From NCBI GenBank assembly GCA_905221605.1, contig CAJNDS010000564.1, positions 1 to 64,000 of the forward strand: DNA of 64,000 nucleotides, in the 5' to 3' direction. A program made the position numbers and the translations under genes. The stretch is from Symbiodinium natans. Its lineage: Eukaryota; Sar; Dinophyceae; Suessiales; Symbiodiniaceae. Shown here piece by piece: positions 20,301 through 30,639 of this stretch. The notes beneath the pieces were generated by a model, which saw only the letters and a program-made list of their open reading frames with translations, had not been told where the DNA came from and did not search any database. Positions within the stretch are counted from its first letter, which is position 1, and every line of letters starts with the position of its first letter.

Positions 20301-20305
20301 GCCAG

Positions 20306-21675
20306 GAGTTTGCCCGTGCAGATGTGGACCAGGGAGGTTTTTTGGACGAGGACGGCGCTGGATTCAGACGTGTTCGTTTGAGAAGCGTGTGCAGAATGGT
20401 GAAGCAATGGCAATGCCCAATATAGCATCGCAGAGATTCAGACGGAAGGAAGAGATACGCCTTGTTCTGGAATGTCTTGGCTACACGCCTCTCCGGGCAG
20501 TGACTTGTTCTAAACGGATGTTGTGGCAGGATGTTGTAGATATATATAGTAGTTTGTCGCATCAGAGAGTACTGCCCCAGGTCATCATGGACATGATTGA
20601 GGCAGTTGGCCCACAGAAGCGCAAGGACCTGAGCGTGAGCTGATCCGCTTCTTTGAACAGCGTCTTGCCTTGCGGAGCTTGGTTGAGAGTCAGGTGGGAT
20701 GCTGGACTTCGATGAGTTTGTCCAGATGCGCCTTAAGCGGCAAAGTCCTGTTCACATCAGAGCCCTCGACAAGTTGGCCCTGAGTTAGAGCAGCCAGTTG
20801 GGCTGGAGAGGAGAGAGGGTCGAGTTGTGCAGTGCAATACAGTACGGTGGCGGACTTTATCATTCCAGCATCGACCGAGTTGAGTTTGTACGGGGATGTC
20901 AGCTGTGGACCATGACCAAGCGACCAAGATAACTTGGGAAATCATGCTCGACAATATCCCTGAGCCCAGGATGGAGCTTTTCCGAAGCTCCAACGGCTTC
21001 ATGCGGCACGAAGTCAGGGACGGATGCATGTACATGTCTTGCCAGCATCGCAATCTCTGGAACATTCTGGAACCTACACTTCGTGTGACGAATTGACAGG
21101 AGTTCAAGCAGAGCTTCGACATGTTCGACACGGACCGCGCTGGTGAGGTTTCTCCTTGGTTTGGAATGGCTGAGGATGTGCTACGGAAAGGGTCGATTCC
21201 CTGACACTGAAGCAGGTCGATGTGATCCAAGTCGGTGGCATACTTCGCTCTCTGGGATTTGTCACCGAACTGGCAGAAGTCCAGGTGGGGCATTTCTTTT
21301 TCTCATTTCAGCGGTTATGGAAACCGTTCCATCATTGGAGTTGTTGTTCTTTTGATTAGTTCTGTGGGGGGGGACGAGCCAGGTGCTCCTGAAGACCGTG
21401 GATTGGAGCCTCGGCATGTGTCTGGGAATGTTGAGGGTGTGGACATGTGTGGACACTGCGGTGCTCGCCTTTTCTGGCTTTCCTGGCCAAGGAATGGCAG
21501 CAACTCTTTGGACTTTTCTGAGTTTCTGCGTCTGATGCGTATGCACCGCGAGCAGGAGCTGCTGCGTACCTTTCATAAGAGAGAGGTCGTCTCAGACAAG
21601 TGCTGAGTGGCTGGGTTTACATGCTGTCTGAAACCAAGGCATCAAGGATACCTTCGACAAGTATGCCGATACCTA
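20306..21675 (+). CDS. EF-hand repeat protein, exon group 2
   Basis: The same pattern continues. Exon 20,306-~20,353 has EFARADVDQGGFLDED. Exon 20,434-20,499 has EIRLVLECLGYTPLR. Exon 20,581-20,634 has VIMDMIEAVGPQKRKDLS with donor gtgagc. Exon ~20,696-20,750 has GMLDFDEFVQMRLKR. A further pair follows: exon 21,100-21,147 (EFKQSFDMFDTDRAGE) and exon 21,216-21,284 (VDVIQVGGILRSLGF) join exactly in phase. Exon ~21,492-21,580 has NGSNSLDFSEFLRLMRM, and exon ~21,639-21,675 has IKDTFDKYADT. The loop at 21,127 has Q where the position-12 glutamate is expected, so that site may bind calcium weakly. In one reading the frame after 20,750 reaches a TAG near 20,787, so a gene end there is possible. Confidence 0.6.
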
Positions 21676-21890
21676 CGTGGCAGAAGACACACAGCCGCAT
21701 TTCATGCTGGGTTTTAACCATGCCGCAACTTTCTGAGTGCGGTCCGGGTGGGGATGCAACTTGGGAAGGCATCTCTTGTAGCGCCTTTCTAGTTTCGATC
21801 TTCCGGTTTACCACCTGCCTGATAGCCGGCGGCCGGGCATGGGCGGCGGCCGGGCATGCGCAGCGGCCTGTTCCGATGCAGGTTACAGCT

Positions 21891-21990
21891 CTTTGCAGCT
21901 CCTTGCAGCTCCCTGCAGTTCCCGGCAGTTCCCTGCAGTTGACTGCAGTTCACTGCAGTTCCCTGCAGTTCACTGCAGTTCACTGCAGCT
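21891..21990 (+). repeat. Ten tandem copies of a 10-bp ctgcagtt-type unit
   Basis: Ten consecutive 10-base blocks of the form cnctgcagtt (variants ctttgcagct, cccggcagtt, gactgcagtt) fill 21891-21990 without slippage. It lies between EF-hand exons, most likely in an intron. One helical turn per unit and a PstI site in most units are visible features. Confidence 0.95.
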
Positions 21991-22331
21991 CTGTGTGGCC
22001 AAATCTGCCAATGCGATGTTGTTGACCAATGGTTCTTGGGTGCGTGCATCTGCTGGTCGATCGCACGGGTTCTTGCTGTGCTCGTTGCGCTTTCCTCCGC
22101 AAGGGGCTTTCCGTTCATGCTTCGCTGTTTGGTTTTGTGAGCGCGGAGCCGCGCCACCCCGACCCGCCGAACTTTTTCTAGGAGGTTGATATGTTGTGAG
22201 AACTTGTTGAGGCTCTTGCGCCCGGTCCGTGTCCGTGTTGGAAGAATCTCCAAGGCGAAGACTTCGCACCTCACAGCCGTTTCGATTCTTTGCTTCTCTG
22301 AGCCCTTCTCTGTGCCTCTGCTGAGCCCTCA

Positions 22332-24229
22332 GGATGGAGCCGTCAAGGTCACGGTGGAGCCTGGAGACGTGAGAACCATGCTGCAACTGCTTGGATTCTC
22401 AGATAACTTCGTGACTTCGACCACAGGACCCGCAGCCTGTGTAGAGAGTATACGAGAGAGTATATTCGAGAGTGTAGAGAAGTAAGAAGGTGCAAAGGGT
22501 TGCTACGGCGTCCTCGCAGGCGTGTTCCGAGCGTTGCTCCGAGATGCACTTGACTATGATGCGATGGTGCTTCTTTGTGACTCTTGCCGTCGCATGAACA
22601 TGGAGAAGATGCGGAAGTGCCTTGATGAAGGTGTACTGAAACGTGTGTTCCGGTAATCGCAGTAGTCATGGAACTACTGTGCTCCTTGTCGCCAGATTTC
22701 CTGTGATTGTAAGGCAAGCTGGTTTTTCGGACGAAGCTGTAGACAAGTTCCAGAAGCTCTTCCGTGCTCTCGATTCTGAAACTGTTCTGCACTTGTTGGT
22801 GTCACGATGCTGTCTGCACACGTGTCGCATATGCATGGCATCTAAGGACGACAGCCCGCCAGCTGCAGCTCAAGAGTTAAGTATGCTGGAGTTTGCCAAG
22901 CGGCTGCGAGTAGAGGTTCGAGGTTGGGGCGAGCATTCCGCAGCTACTAAGGCGGCGAGATTGCTCAGAACGAGTTGGTGGCATTCTGTCGAGAACGAGG
23001 CTAGCTGCGGCTAGCTGTACTTCTCTGCAATGTTCACAGTTCCCTGAGATGTTTGGAACCTGTCAGGTTTGTCTTTGCAGACGAAGAAGGATCAGCAGTG
23101 ACCGGTCAATTCTAGAGTTTTGCGCATGCTTGTTTGTCAGCCCAATTTCCTTGACTGGTGAGAAATTTGGTTGGGGTCTTTCTTGCAGACGAGGCAGCTG
23201 CTCAATTTCATCAACGAAGCACGAACAACCGCGCTGCAAGCTGGCGTTCCCTGGGGAGCAAAAGTCCTAAGATTGATCGTCGCTCTGCAGTCGCTCTGCA
23301 TTTTGCTTGTGCAAGTCGTATGCCTACTCAAAAGAGTCTGCTCAAGAGCTGCACCGAATTCAGCTGAGGTTCCTAGGCATCTCTGCGGGACAGAGGGCTC
23401 CGCAGCTGTGACGTTGTGGGTCTTCATCCATCTCCAACGCATCCTGCAGACTCACCAGGCCACGGAGAGTGTGAGAGCAATATGTGAGCACAGAGTGTTG
23501 CTGAAGCCAAAGGTCAAGGTCTTTGGTCCCTGTCTGGTCTAAGGACAAAGAAAGGGCTTCTCATCTTCGAGGTACTGGTCCATCGAGCTTTTCGCAGGCC
23601 AGGCCTGGGAGTGTTAAGTTTCAAGTGAGGTTAGTGTACGGTTAGTGAGGTTGAGTGAGGTTCAGATGTACCTTTTGTTCATGTGCGTGTGCAAACCCCT
23701 ACCGAAGGCAGAAGTCGATGAGCTGTCCGCTATCTTTTCGCGAGGCAAGCTGCCACAATCAAAAGCTGCTACAAAAGCTACAAGCTGTGTTCGGGGCATG
23801 CCTAAACAGGCCTAAGCTGCATCGCGCCTGAGGCTTGACGGCCGAACGAGGGTCGCCGACCTCTGATCCGAAGGACCCCCGAGTGCAGCTTCTGCCAAGC
23901 ATTAAAGGCTCGGTTTCTTGGTCCGTGTTCTGCTGCCGCGTCCAGGCAACGCTTAGCGTTAATGGGCTTTGGACCATCCTCCTCCAGCTCGGAGTGAAAC
24001 TGACACCCATCGAGAAGGAGGAGGTCAAGGCCCGTCGCGATGCAGATGCTTTCGCAAGATTTCACACGTGCTTGCACCAGGTCTACTAAGCGAAACAAGA
24101 ACTCCTTTGTCAAAAAACGTCCCAAGAGGTCAAGCTCTTTATGGACTGCGGCAACACTCTCGACCTGGCTGCTTTCCTCAAGGTCGTGTCCTGGCTGGCT
24201 GCAGCAAAGCAGAGCAGCGCAGATCTGTC
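22332..24229 (+). CDS. EF-hand-like protein, exon group 3 (diverged loops)
   Basis: The exons keep the helix pattern but lose acidic loop residues. Those seen are DGAVKVTVEPGDVRTMLQLLGF (~22,332-22,410, split here: EPGDVRTMLQLLGF), LDYDAMVLLCDSCRRMNM (~22,547-22,620), AGFSDEAVDKFQKLFRALDS (~22,708-22,780), LSMLEFAKRLRVEV (~22,878-22,920), RQLLNFINEARTTALQAG (~23,190-23,250), AEVDELSAIFSRGKLP (~23,708-23,755), LWTILLQLGVKLTPIEKEEV (~23,965-24,040) and QEVKLFMDCGNTLDLAAF (~24,124-24,229). The match is to the F..L..LG...E helix signature, not to intact calcium loops. They may be structural EF-hands of the same gene as groups 1 and 2 or of a diverged paralogue. Boundaries are approximate. Confidence 0.45.
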
Positions 24230-25435
24230 AAAAAACCTGTGAAGGGAGGTGGACAGAACAAAGACGAAGAGCGTCACGGTGGTCGGGGGAAATGTGGCTT
24301 TTCAACAAGCTGGAACCCAGACAAAGGCGAGTCCGGCTTCTCGACGAATAATTCTCCCCGGCCTGCCCAAGGCCAGGTCCGGACAGTCCTGCTCCAAATA
24401 GCTGCCTGCTCTCGGCCTCATACCATCAGAGTACCATAGCATCTCTGCAAATCTCTGCCTTCGAGCCAAGCTTCTACAAGGTCAAAGTATGCGGACGGGA
24501 GTTTCACAGCGTTGCTGTCCAAAGGGCACTGCGCTATTGCGTCGAACGGAGCAGGATATACCATTTTGTACATACGAGATGCATCAATCTCTGAGAGCCT
24601 GATGCTCTCGCTAGAATCACGGGCTGATTGGCATGCATGGCAAAATCTGCATGTCGAAGACGGCGATGGGGCAACGAGCAGCATCTGTCACACTGATGTG
24701 CTGCTCCTTAGCCGTTGTCAGCTTCTCCGGGGCGACCATATGATCGACAGTAGCAATGCAACCTGTACAACACCGACTCAGGATCCCTTTGCTGGGCTTG
24801 CTTAGAGCGACTTACACACCGATGGCTGAAGCAATGGGCAGCTGCGAGGCCGCAGAGGTCGCAGAGTGACCCTTACATCCGTTACTTGTACACGCGTTTG
24901 GTGTTGTTGATTCAGATTCAGCATGGAGAGCACAACCTCGTTTTTCAAACCTGAACATCGAGGCAGATGTTTGCTGGATCACAGTGCTTTCCGACACTGA
25001 TCTTGTACGTAACGACCTCTGTTTTCTTGTGCTCACAAGCGTGATCTTGCTGTGTCAGCATGTGTGTGTGTGTGTGTGTGTGTCTGTGTGCATGTTCGTT
25101 CGCGTTTGTGCGTGGGATGCCGCCAAGATCGCCTGCTGCCCGCCTCCAGATGTCGTTCCGCTGGAAGACTTAGCATTAACCTGCCCCGAGGCAGGCGTTT
25201 TTCCCAGTGATCATCTGATGGTGAGGGGAGGTTGCACTTCCTGTCACTTATTGAAAAGCTTCTGGCATCTCCAGGAATACCTGGAGTTGCGCGGAGAGTG
25301 CGACGCCCCAGCCATGTCGAAAAGCAAGAAACGCGCTGCGGTATTCAGCTGAGGGAATGCTGTGGTGCTCCCCGAGAACGCGCAGGCCCGTCAACGGCAC
25401 TTGTCAAATGGCACGGATTGCATTTTTTTCTGCAG
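24230..25435. other. Spacer with one weak exon candidate
   Basis: Mostly unassigned. A stretch near 25,228-25,275 reads LHFLSLIEKLLASP after a gag|gtt junction and could be another EF-hand exiting helix, but support is slight. A (TG)n microsatellite lies at 25,061-25,083. Confidence 0.3.
25061..25083 (+). repeat. (TG)n microsatellite
   Basis: About eleven TG dinucleotides in a row, then imperfect tgtctgtgtg. It lies in non-coding sequence. Confidence 0.95.
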
Positions 25436-25527
25436 ACTTCGTCCTCCGGGTCCTGGAAGCTGTCAGCCCATCGAAGCTTTCAGCTGACCCAGAGGAGCCC
25501 TTGGAGCCTTGCTGCCCAATACGCTAA
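25436..25527 (+). CDS. Probable terminal exon (FVLRVLEAVSPSK...CCPIR stop)
   Basis: A strong acceptor (poly-T then ctgcag, 25,421-25,435) is followed by a frame reading FVLRVLEAVSPSK, an acidic middle (SADPEEPLEP) and CCPIR, ending at TAA 25,525-25,527. The hydrophobic spacing of the start resembles the exiting helix of an EF-hand, so this could be the last exon of the EF-hand gene upstream. That link is inference. The acceptor and the stop are what the sequence shows. Confidence 0.4.
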
Positions 25528-27831
25528 TCCACCCTAACACTGCGTGCTGGGCTGTTCGGTGCCATGTGCTCTCGCTCCAGTGACTCGTTCGGCTGAACCT
25601 GACAAAGTGTTTGTGCAAGATGTCGATGGCATTCGATGGCTCTTGGTGATAGCTAGGCAAGGCCGCACATGCTGGCCACTCCCAACGCTGTAAGGTGCCG
25701 CAGGCTTCAGTGCGAGAATTGCTCAAAACCGCACTATTTCGAGATGATCTACAGCCTCAGTTGCTGCAAATCAGTGCGTTTCTTAGTTTTTCGGCAGCTT
25801 CAAGCATGGAGAAGTGCCGCATCCTGCTGTCACATGTGCAGATGTGCTGCAGTTGCAAAAGATGCATGCTTTTGACATCTTTCGGTCGCCTCCTTGAAAT
25901 TGACTTTGCTTGACTTTGTCCCGCCCTTTCGACTGGCGGTGTAGACGGGATCGTTCTGCTTTGCTGAGCTCATACTTGCATTTTGCTTAAGTTTGCTGCG
26001 TTGTCAGAAGGAGCAAAAGTTCCCTGCGTGTAGAGTTTGGCAGGCTTGGGTGCACACCTGCCATTTTGCTGTCGGGTCCGTAACATCTCAAAGCAACTCT
26101 TGTAGGAGTCGTATCTGGGTTCACAGGAGCTAGTCGGAGTGCTACCATGCAGCGAGAACGTACGCTGGAGTATGTCAAAACATGCTCATCTTATAAAGCC
26201 ATTGGAAGCTTTTTTTGTTCTGGCTTTAGAGGGATTTCCTGATTTCTCTCACGGAGAGGCTTATCGCTGTGGTGATTGTCATCGAGTGCCATGAAGCCGC
26301 GGGCAGAAAAAGAGACGAGTCCTTTGATTTCGTTCTGACGAACTCCTGCAGGAGCGCTCCTACGTCATCGCTGCGTTGGAAAGGTCCGCACCTTTGATTT
26401 AGAAGAGTGTTGGAGTGGTCTTAAGAAAAGACTCTTGCGTGGCTCCGAAAAAGTTGAGAAGTTGTAGTCCGGTGTGGCTCACCAAGTTGCGCCGCGAACT
26501 AACGAATACAACCGGTCTGTTTGGCATAAAGAAAAAGCGACACAAGACATGTGTAAACCGACAAATCAACAAGTATGGAAGGAATCGCTGAAGCATACTA
26601 AAGATGAAACAAAGTAAAGAAATCAATAAAGTACTGAAAGCAAGGAGAGACAGAGAGAGAGACACAGCTCTGCCCCCAAGAAAGAAAGAAAGAGACTGCG
26701 CGATAGAGCGAGATAAACGTACAGTACTCGTATTCTTTGTTGCGGGGGTCACTCTTAAGAGGCATAAACTCGGATGAGGAAAGAAGCACAGAGAAACAAG
26801 AAGAGACAACTAACTTATCCGGGGACATCGGTTCCCTAGCCCCATGAGCGAACGACAGAAAAGAACAGTTGTTTGACATGTTGGGTAATATTTTTTTACG
26901 AAAGTATACACCAGAAAGGCGGTATTTTACTATCTTGTAATTTGCCTCGATGACGTTCAACAAAGGTCGCACCCAGAACGAGGGTCCCGGGGGTTGAGGG
27001 TGCCTGAACATCTTTGAACCGGTACGTTTACGTACGGGGAGTCTAAATTCGAGGGTGGGGCCGCGCACTGGAACCACTCAAACAAATCTGCACGTTTTGG
27101 GAGCGAGCTTCTCTTTCTATGTGTGACATCAAGTTACGACTACGGGGCGGGGGGATGTACCTTGGGGAGGGCAGTTACGTTGCTGCGTCGGCTGTCCGTA
27201 GGGCGGGTTCATCGGGTCCATGGGGGGATGATGAGGGGCCATGTCCGTAGGCGTAAAATCAGGGGGCAGCGAGTCGCCAGGAATTTGTGATCGCATGACA
27301 ATAAACTTATGCTCTCGTGCTTTTATATACTTCGACATGTTTTGAGTTTGTGGCCATGGCCTTCCCTGAGTGCATGTTCCAGCCGTTTAAGGGTAAATTT
27401 ACCGGTCGTCGTAGAAAATGTGATATAGTATCAATTTCCTGTTCACCGTCCAACGAGGGGCGGTGCGAGGGGGTGCGGCCAGTCCCCGGAAAATTGGGAG
27501 GTCCTGGGATACCCTTTCTTGTGGAGTTGTAAGTCTCCCAATGTCAAAAGGTTGCATGGAATGCCCGGGCTGCAAGATGGCTGAGAGATGCCGCAAGATG
27601 GGGTGCACGTCGGTCTGATCCTAAGGGTGCTTGTGGACTTTGACCACAAGAGCCTCGATGCTTGGCGCAGGCTAGCTGCCCAAAGCTCAGATCGGTTCCC
27701 TGATCTTGGGTTCAAGAGTGTTTGAAGGTGGTGTGCTGTTGCTCTTTAGGTCAGCACGGCTGCTTCCGCTTGCTTGCAGGCGCTTTGCAGGGTGAGCAGG
27801 ACTGCACAAATTAGAACTGACCAAACAGAAC
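25528..27831. other. Intergenic DNA containing a compositionally distinct AT-richer block
   Basis: The stretch 26,400-27,350 is visibly richer in A and T than its neighbours on either side and contains purine runs (26,640-26,700, gagagac and aagaaag repeats). On the minus strand, the best frames are 27,338-27,129 (start MSKYIKAREHKFIV, then proline-rich) and 27,077-26,598. A sequence tatataaaagc occurs on the minus strand near 27,320, unusual because dinoflagellate genes generally lack TATA boxes. I recognise no protein family. Confidence 0.4.
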
Positions 27832-30639
27832 ATGGAGAACGCCAGGAGTTATTGGAGTGAGAGTGACGCTTATGACACCAGACGTACGTTAGAGACACCG
27901 GCATGGTTCAGTTGTGTTCGACTACCCAGGCTCGACAGAACAGTCGGCCGACACAGAACGCAGGACAGAAGTATGATCTGCAATGTACACTTGTTATATC
28001 TGTGCAAGAAGCACGAAGCACTGAGAGGCACAGTGAATTCCCTGGTTTTGGGGGATCACTGTATGGCCATGTGCAGCAATGGTCTGGCGATGACGATGTC
28101 AGGGCCCGGCCACTTAGCCGAGCTCAAGTCGGGCCCCATTTGCACGGAGTCACAGCTGGACCCGATTTGTGCGTTGCTGGAGGCTTCGCTTGTTCCCAAT
28201 GGCGAGGTCCAAAGGAGGGTACTGAATTCAATGCAGCAGCTGCGAAAGCAGCCAGGCTTTCTCGCGGCTTTGTCGAAGATCTTTGTCGAATTGGAGTCCA
28301 AGTCCATTCATGTTCGGCAAAGCGCTGGCATCTACTTGAAAAATCTGCTCAAGCAGAACGGCCAGGAGGGTTGTCAGATCGATCAGGAGGAAGAGAGAAT
28401 CCTTTGCATACAGGTAATGAAGGCCTTGGGCAACTCTGTCAAGATCCTCCGCCACACAGCAGGGAGCGTCCTGGCCTGCCTGATGAGACGACGCCTGGAT
28501 CCAGCAGTGCTGGAGGCCCTGTGGCAACATCTGCACGTGGACAGTGCGGACTTGGTGGAAGGAAGCCTATGGGCCTTGGCGCTTACGTCCGAGGATTTGC
28601 TGGCACAGGGCTGCTATGTGGACGAGGCTTTCGTGCAGCTGTCGTGTACAAAGATCTTGCCCCGAGCCATCGAACTCACAGACCCAAAGCTGCCAGCGTG
28701 GCTAAGGAAACAGTCCTCTGACTTGCTTACACAGTTTCTGGTCCAGGGAGCCTTCGACCCAGAGAAGTGGGCAAACGGACAGCAGCTGCAAGGGCGCTTC
28801 CTTGAGAGCCTCGGGTCTTTGGCAATGAGCGAGGAAGCTGATTTGATGCAGAATGCTTGTAAGGGCTTCTGCTCCGTGATCGAACAACGTTGGGCCGCTC
28901 TGTCATCTGACCATGTGCAGATGATCCTCAGCTTCATGTTGCGTGCAGGGGAGCACTCTGATGAGGATGTTCGGCGGGAGGCCTTAGCTGTGTGGCGGGT
29001 GACCTCCGAGGCCTCAGCACTCCATCCAGTTTTGAAGCAGAGCCTTCCAGAGCTCACCGGCGTCCTGCTGAAGAACTTGCTGTATGGCTCGGCAGACATG
29101 CTGGCCATGGATGCGCGTGCTTTGGACAATGACAATGCCAATGAGCCAGACACCTTGGAGGAGATCCAACCACAGTTCCACAAAGAGGGTGGGTTTAGTG
29201 CAGAGGAGAAACCAACTGCTGGGACCGGCCCGCAAGTGCCACAGGGGACACAGGTGGGCTGCTTTCTGAGCGAGGAGTGGACGGCGCGACGAGCTGCGGC
29301 AGATGCATTGGATGCCATCGCCGGGCCGATGGGCACACACCCTGAAGCTTGCCTTCAAATGCTGCCGCTGATCGAAGCGAAGCTCCAAAACCCCTGCTGG
29401 AAGCAGCAAGAGGCTGGAATCAATGCCTTGGGCTGCATTGGTGGAAGTATCCAACAAGTGGCCCCGCAATTCCTCCAATCTGTGGTGCGACTGCTCATGG
29501 AGAGACTTTCAGCAGCGCAGCCCCTCGTGCGAAGTGCTTCGTGCCTGAGCTTGACAGTCTATCTGCCTGGGGTCATTTATTTGGCGAGTGATCTCTTGCC
29601 TTCCGTCCTAGCCGTCATCCAGCAGCGGTGTCACGACAGGAACAAGCATGTGCAGGGTACTGCCATGGATTGTCTCACGATCATCCTCCAGGTGGGCCTG
29701 CAGGTTGGCCCTGTCGCACCCTTCATCGGTGACATCTGCAAGACTCTGCTAACCTGCGTGACCCTCTACAAGGTCAAGAACCTACGCAAACTCTATCACT
29801 GCATTGGCGTTGCAGTTGAAGCCGCTCCCCATCTCTTCTCCGATGGCCCTGGACCATCTGTGCTTGTGCCCGTCTTCCAGCGGTTCATGGCTGTGCAAAG
29901 TGGCGACCCGACGGCCATGGCATTGTTTGAGAGCATGGCCCTTATCGTCCGGCACTTGGCTAGTTTACTAGCCGAAGCTTTGCCTCGGATCGTGGACAAA
30001 GCCGTGCAGGTCATCAACGAGACTGCCTATGCCCTGCAGATTTGGAAGCAAAACCCTGACGAATATGAGATACCGGATCAGGACTTGATGGCTGCCGCAG
30101 TCGACTTGCTGGCCTCCGCAGTAGACGGCCTGCAGTCTGGTGCAGTCAATCTGCTCAAGCAGAACAACTTCCTTTGCATTTTGCCTCTGGCTCTCGGGGC
30201 CTGCAGCCCGCGGGCACGCCAATCAGGCTTCTGGCTGCTGGGCAGCGCAGCGGCACACTGCACGCCCCAAGTGCAACCCTTGCTTCCCCGCATGTTGGAT
30301 CAGATCGTAGCAGGCTTGCTGCAGCCAGCCACCCTTCCCGTGAACTGGTCTGCATCTTGGGCCCTGGGCGAGCTTTGCCAGAGGGTTGATCCCATGAGCC
30401 TGGAGCCCGTGATCCCGCAGATCGGCGAAGCCTTTGTGGGCATCTTCCAGCGGCGCATCTGCATCGACGTGCCCCCTTCCCAATTGCCTGCACATCGGCA
30501 GCTGCTGAGTGCTACATGTTTCACCTTAACGTGTCTCAAGCACACATCATCGCTTGGCGACAAATGGCCAAGCCTCAAGTTGCGAATTGCGCAAGATACG
30601 TTGATGCACTTGCAGAGTCAATATGGCTTTTGCGACTGA
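27832..30639 (+). CDS. TNPO1: Transportin / karyopherin beta-2 (nuclear import receptor), intronless
   Basis: The product imports PY-NLS cargo (for example hnRNP and ribosomal proteins) into the nucleus, releasing it on Ran-GTP. The similarity starts near residue 103 (DPICALLEASLVPNGEVQRR) with HEAT-repeat helices throughout. The hallmark acidic H8-loop region is present: DNDNANEPDTLEEIQPQFHK near residues 424-443, corresponding to the E..IRPRFH segment of animal transportin-1. A diagnostic late segment reads NPDEYEIPDQDLMAAAVDLL, like the NxxQYExPDKDFMIVALDLL region of TNPO1. The first ~100 residues are not homologous, so the true start is probably an internal ATG near 28,060-28,100. The end (LGDKWPSLKLRIAQ...YGFCD) resembles the family C-terminus, but the preceding HEAT repeats look about 65 residues short overall. 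An ORF this long without introns in a locus of tiny exons suggests a retroposed copy. Confidence 0.88.
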   Translation: MENARSYWSESDAYDTRRTLETPAWFSCVRLPRLDRTVGRHRTQDRSMICNVHLLYLCKKHEALRGTVNSLVLGDHCMAMCSNGLAMTMSGPGHLAELKSGPICTESQLDPICALLEASLVPNGEVQRRVLNSMQQLRKQPGFLAALSKIFVELESKSIHVRQSAGIYLKNLLKQNGQEGCQIDQEEERILCIQVMKALGNSVKILRHTAGSVLACLMRRRLDPAVLEALWQHLHVDSADLVEGSLWALALTSEDLLAQGCYVDEAFVQLSCTKILPRAIELTDPKLPAWLRKQSSDLLTQFLVQGAFDPEKWANGQQLQGRFLESLGSLAMSEEADLMQNACKGFCSVIEQRWAALSSDHVQMILSFMLRAGEHSDEDVRREALAVWRVTSEASALHPVLKQSLPELTGVLLKNLLYGSADMLAMDARALDNDNANEPDTLEEIQPQFHKEGGFSAEEKPTAGTGPQVPQGTQVGCFLSEEWTARRAAADALDAIAGPMGTHPEACLQMLPLIEAKLQNPCWKQQEAGINALGCIGGSIQQVAPQFLQSVVRLLMERLSAAQPLVRSASCLSLTVYLPGVIYLASDLLPSVLAVIQQRCHDRNKHVQGTAMDCLTIILQVGLQVGPVAPFIGDICKTLLTCVTLYKVKNLRKLYHCIGVAVEAAPHLFSDGPGPSVLVPVFQRFMAVQSGDPTAMALFESMALIVRHLASLLAEALPRIVDKAVQVINETAYALQIWKQNPDEYEIPDQDLMAAAVDLLASAVDGLQSGAVNLLKQNNFLCILPLALGACSPRARQSGFWLLGSAAAHCTPQVQPLLPRMLDQIVAGLLQPATLPVNWSASWALGELCQRVDPMSLEPVIPQIGEAFVGIFQRRICIDVPPSQLPAHRQLLSATCFTLTCLKHTSSLGDKWPSLKLRIAQDTLMHLQSQYGFCD

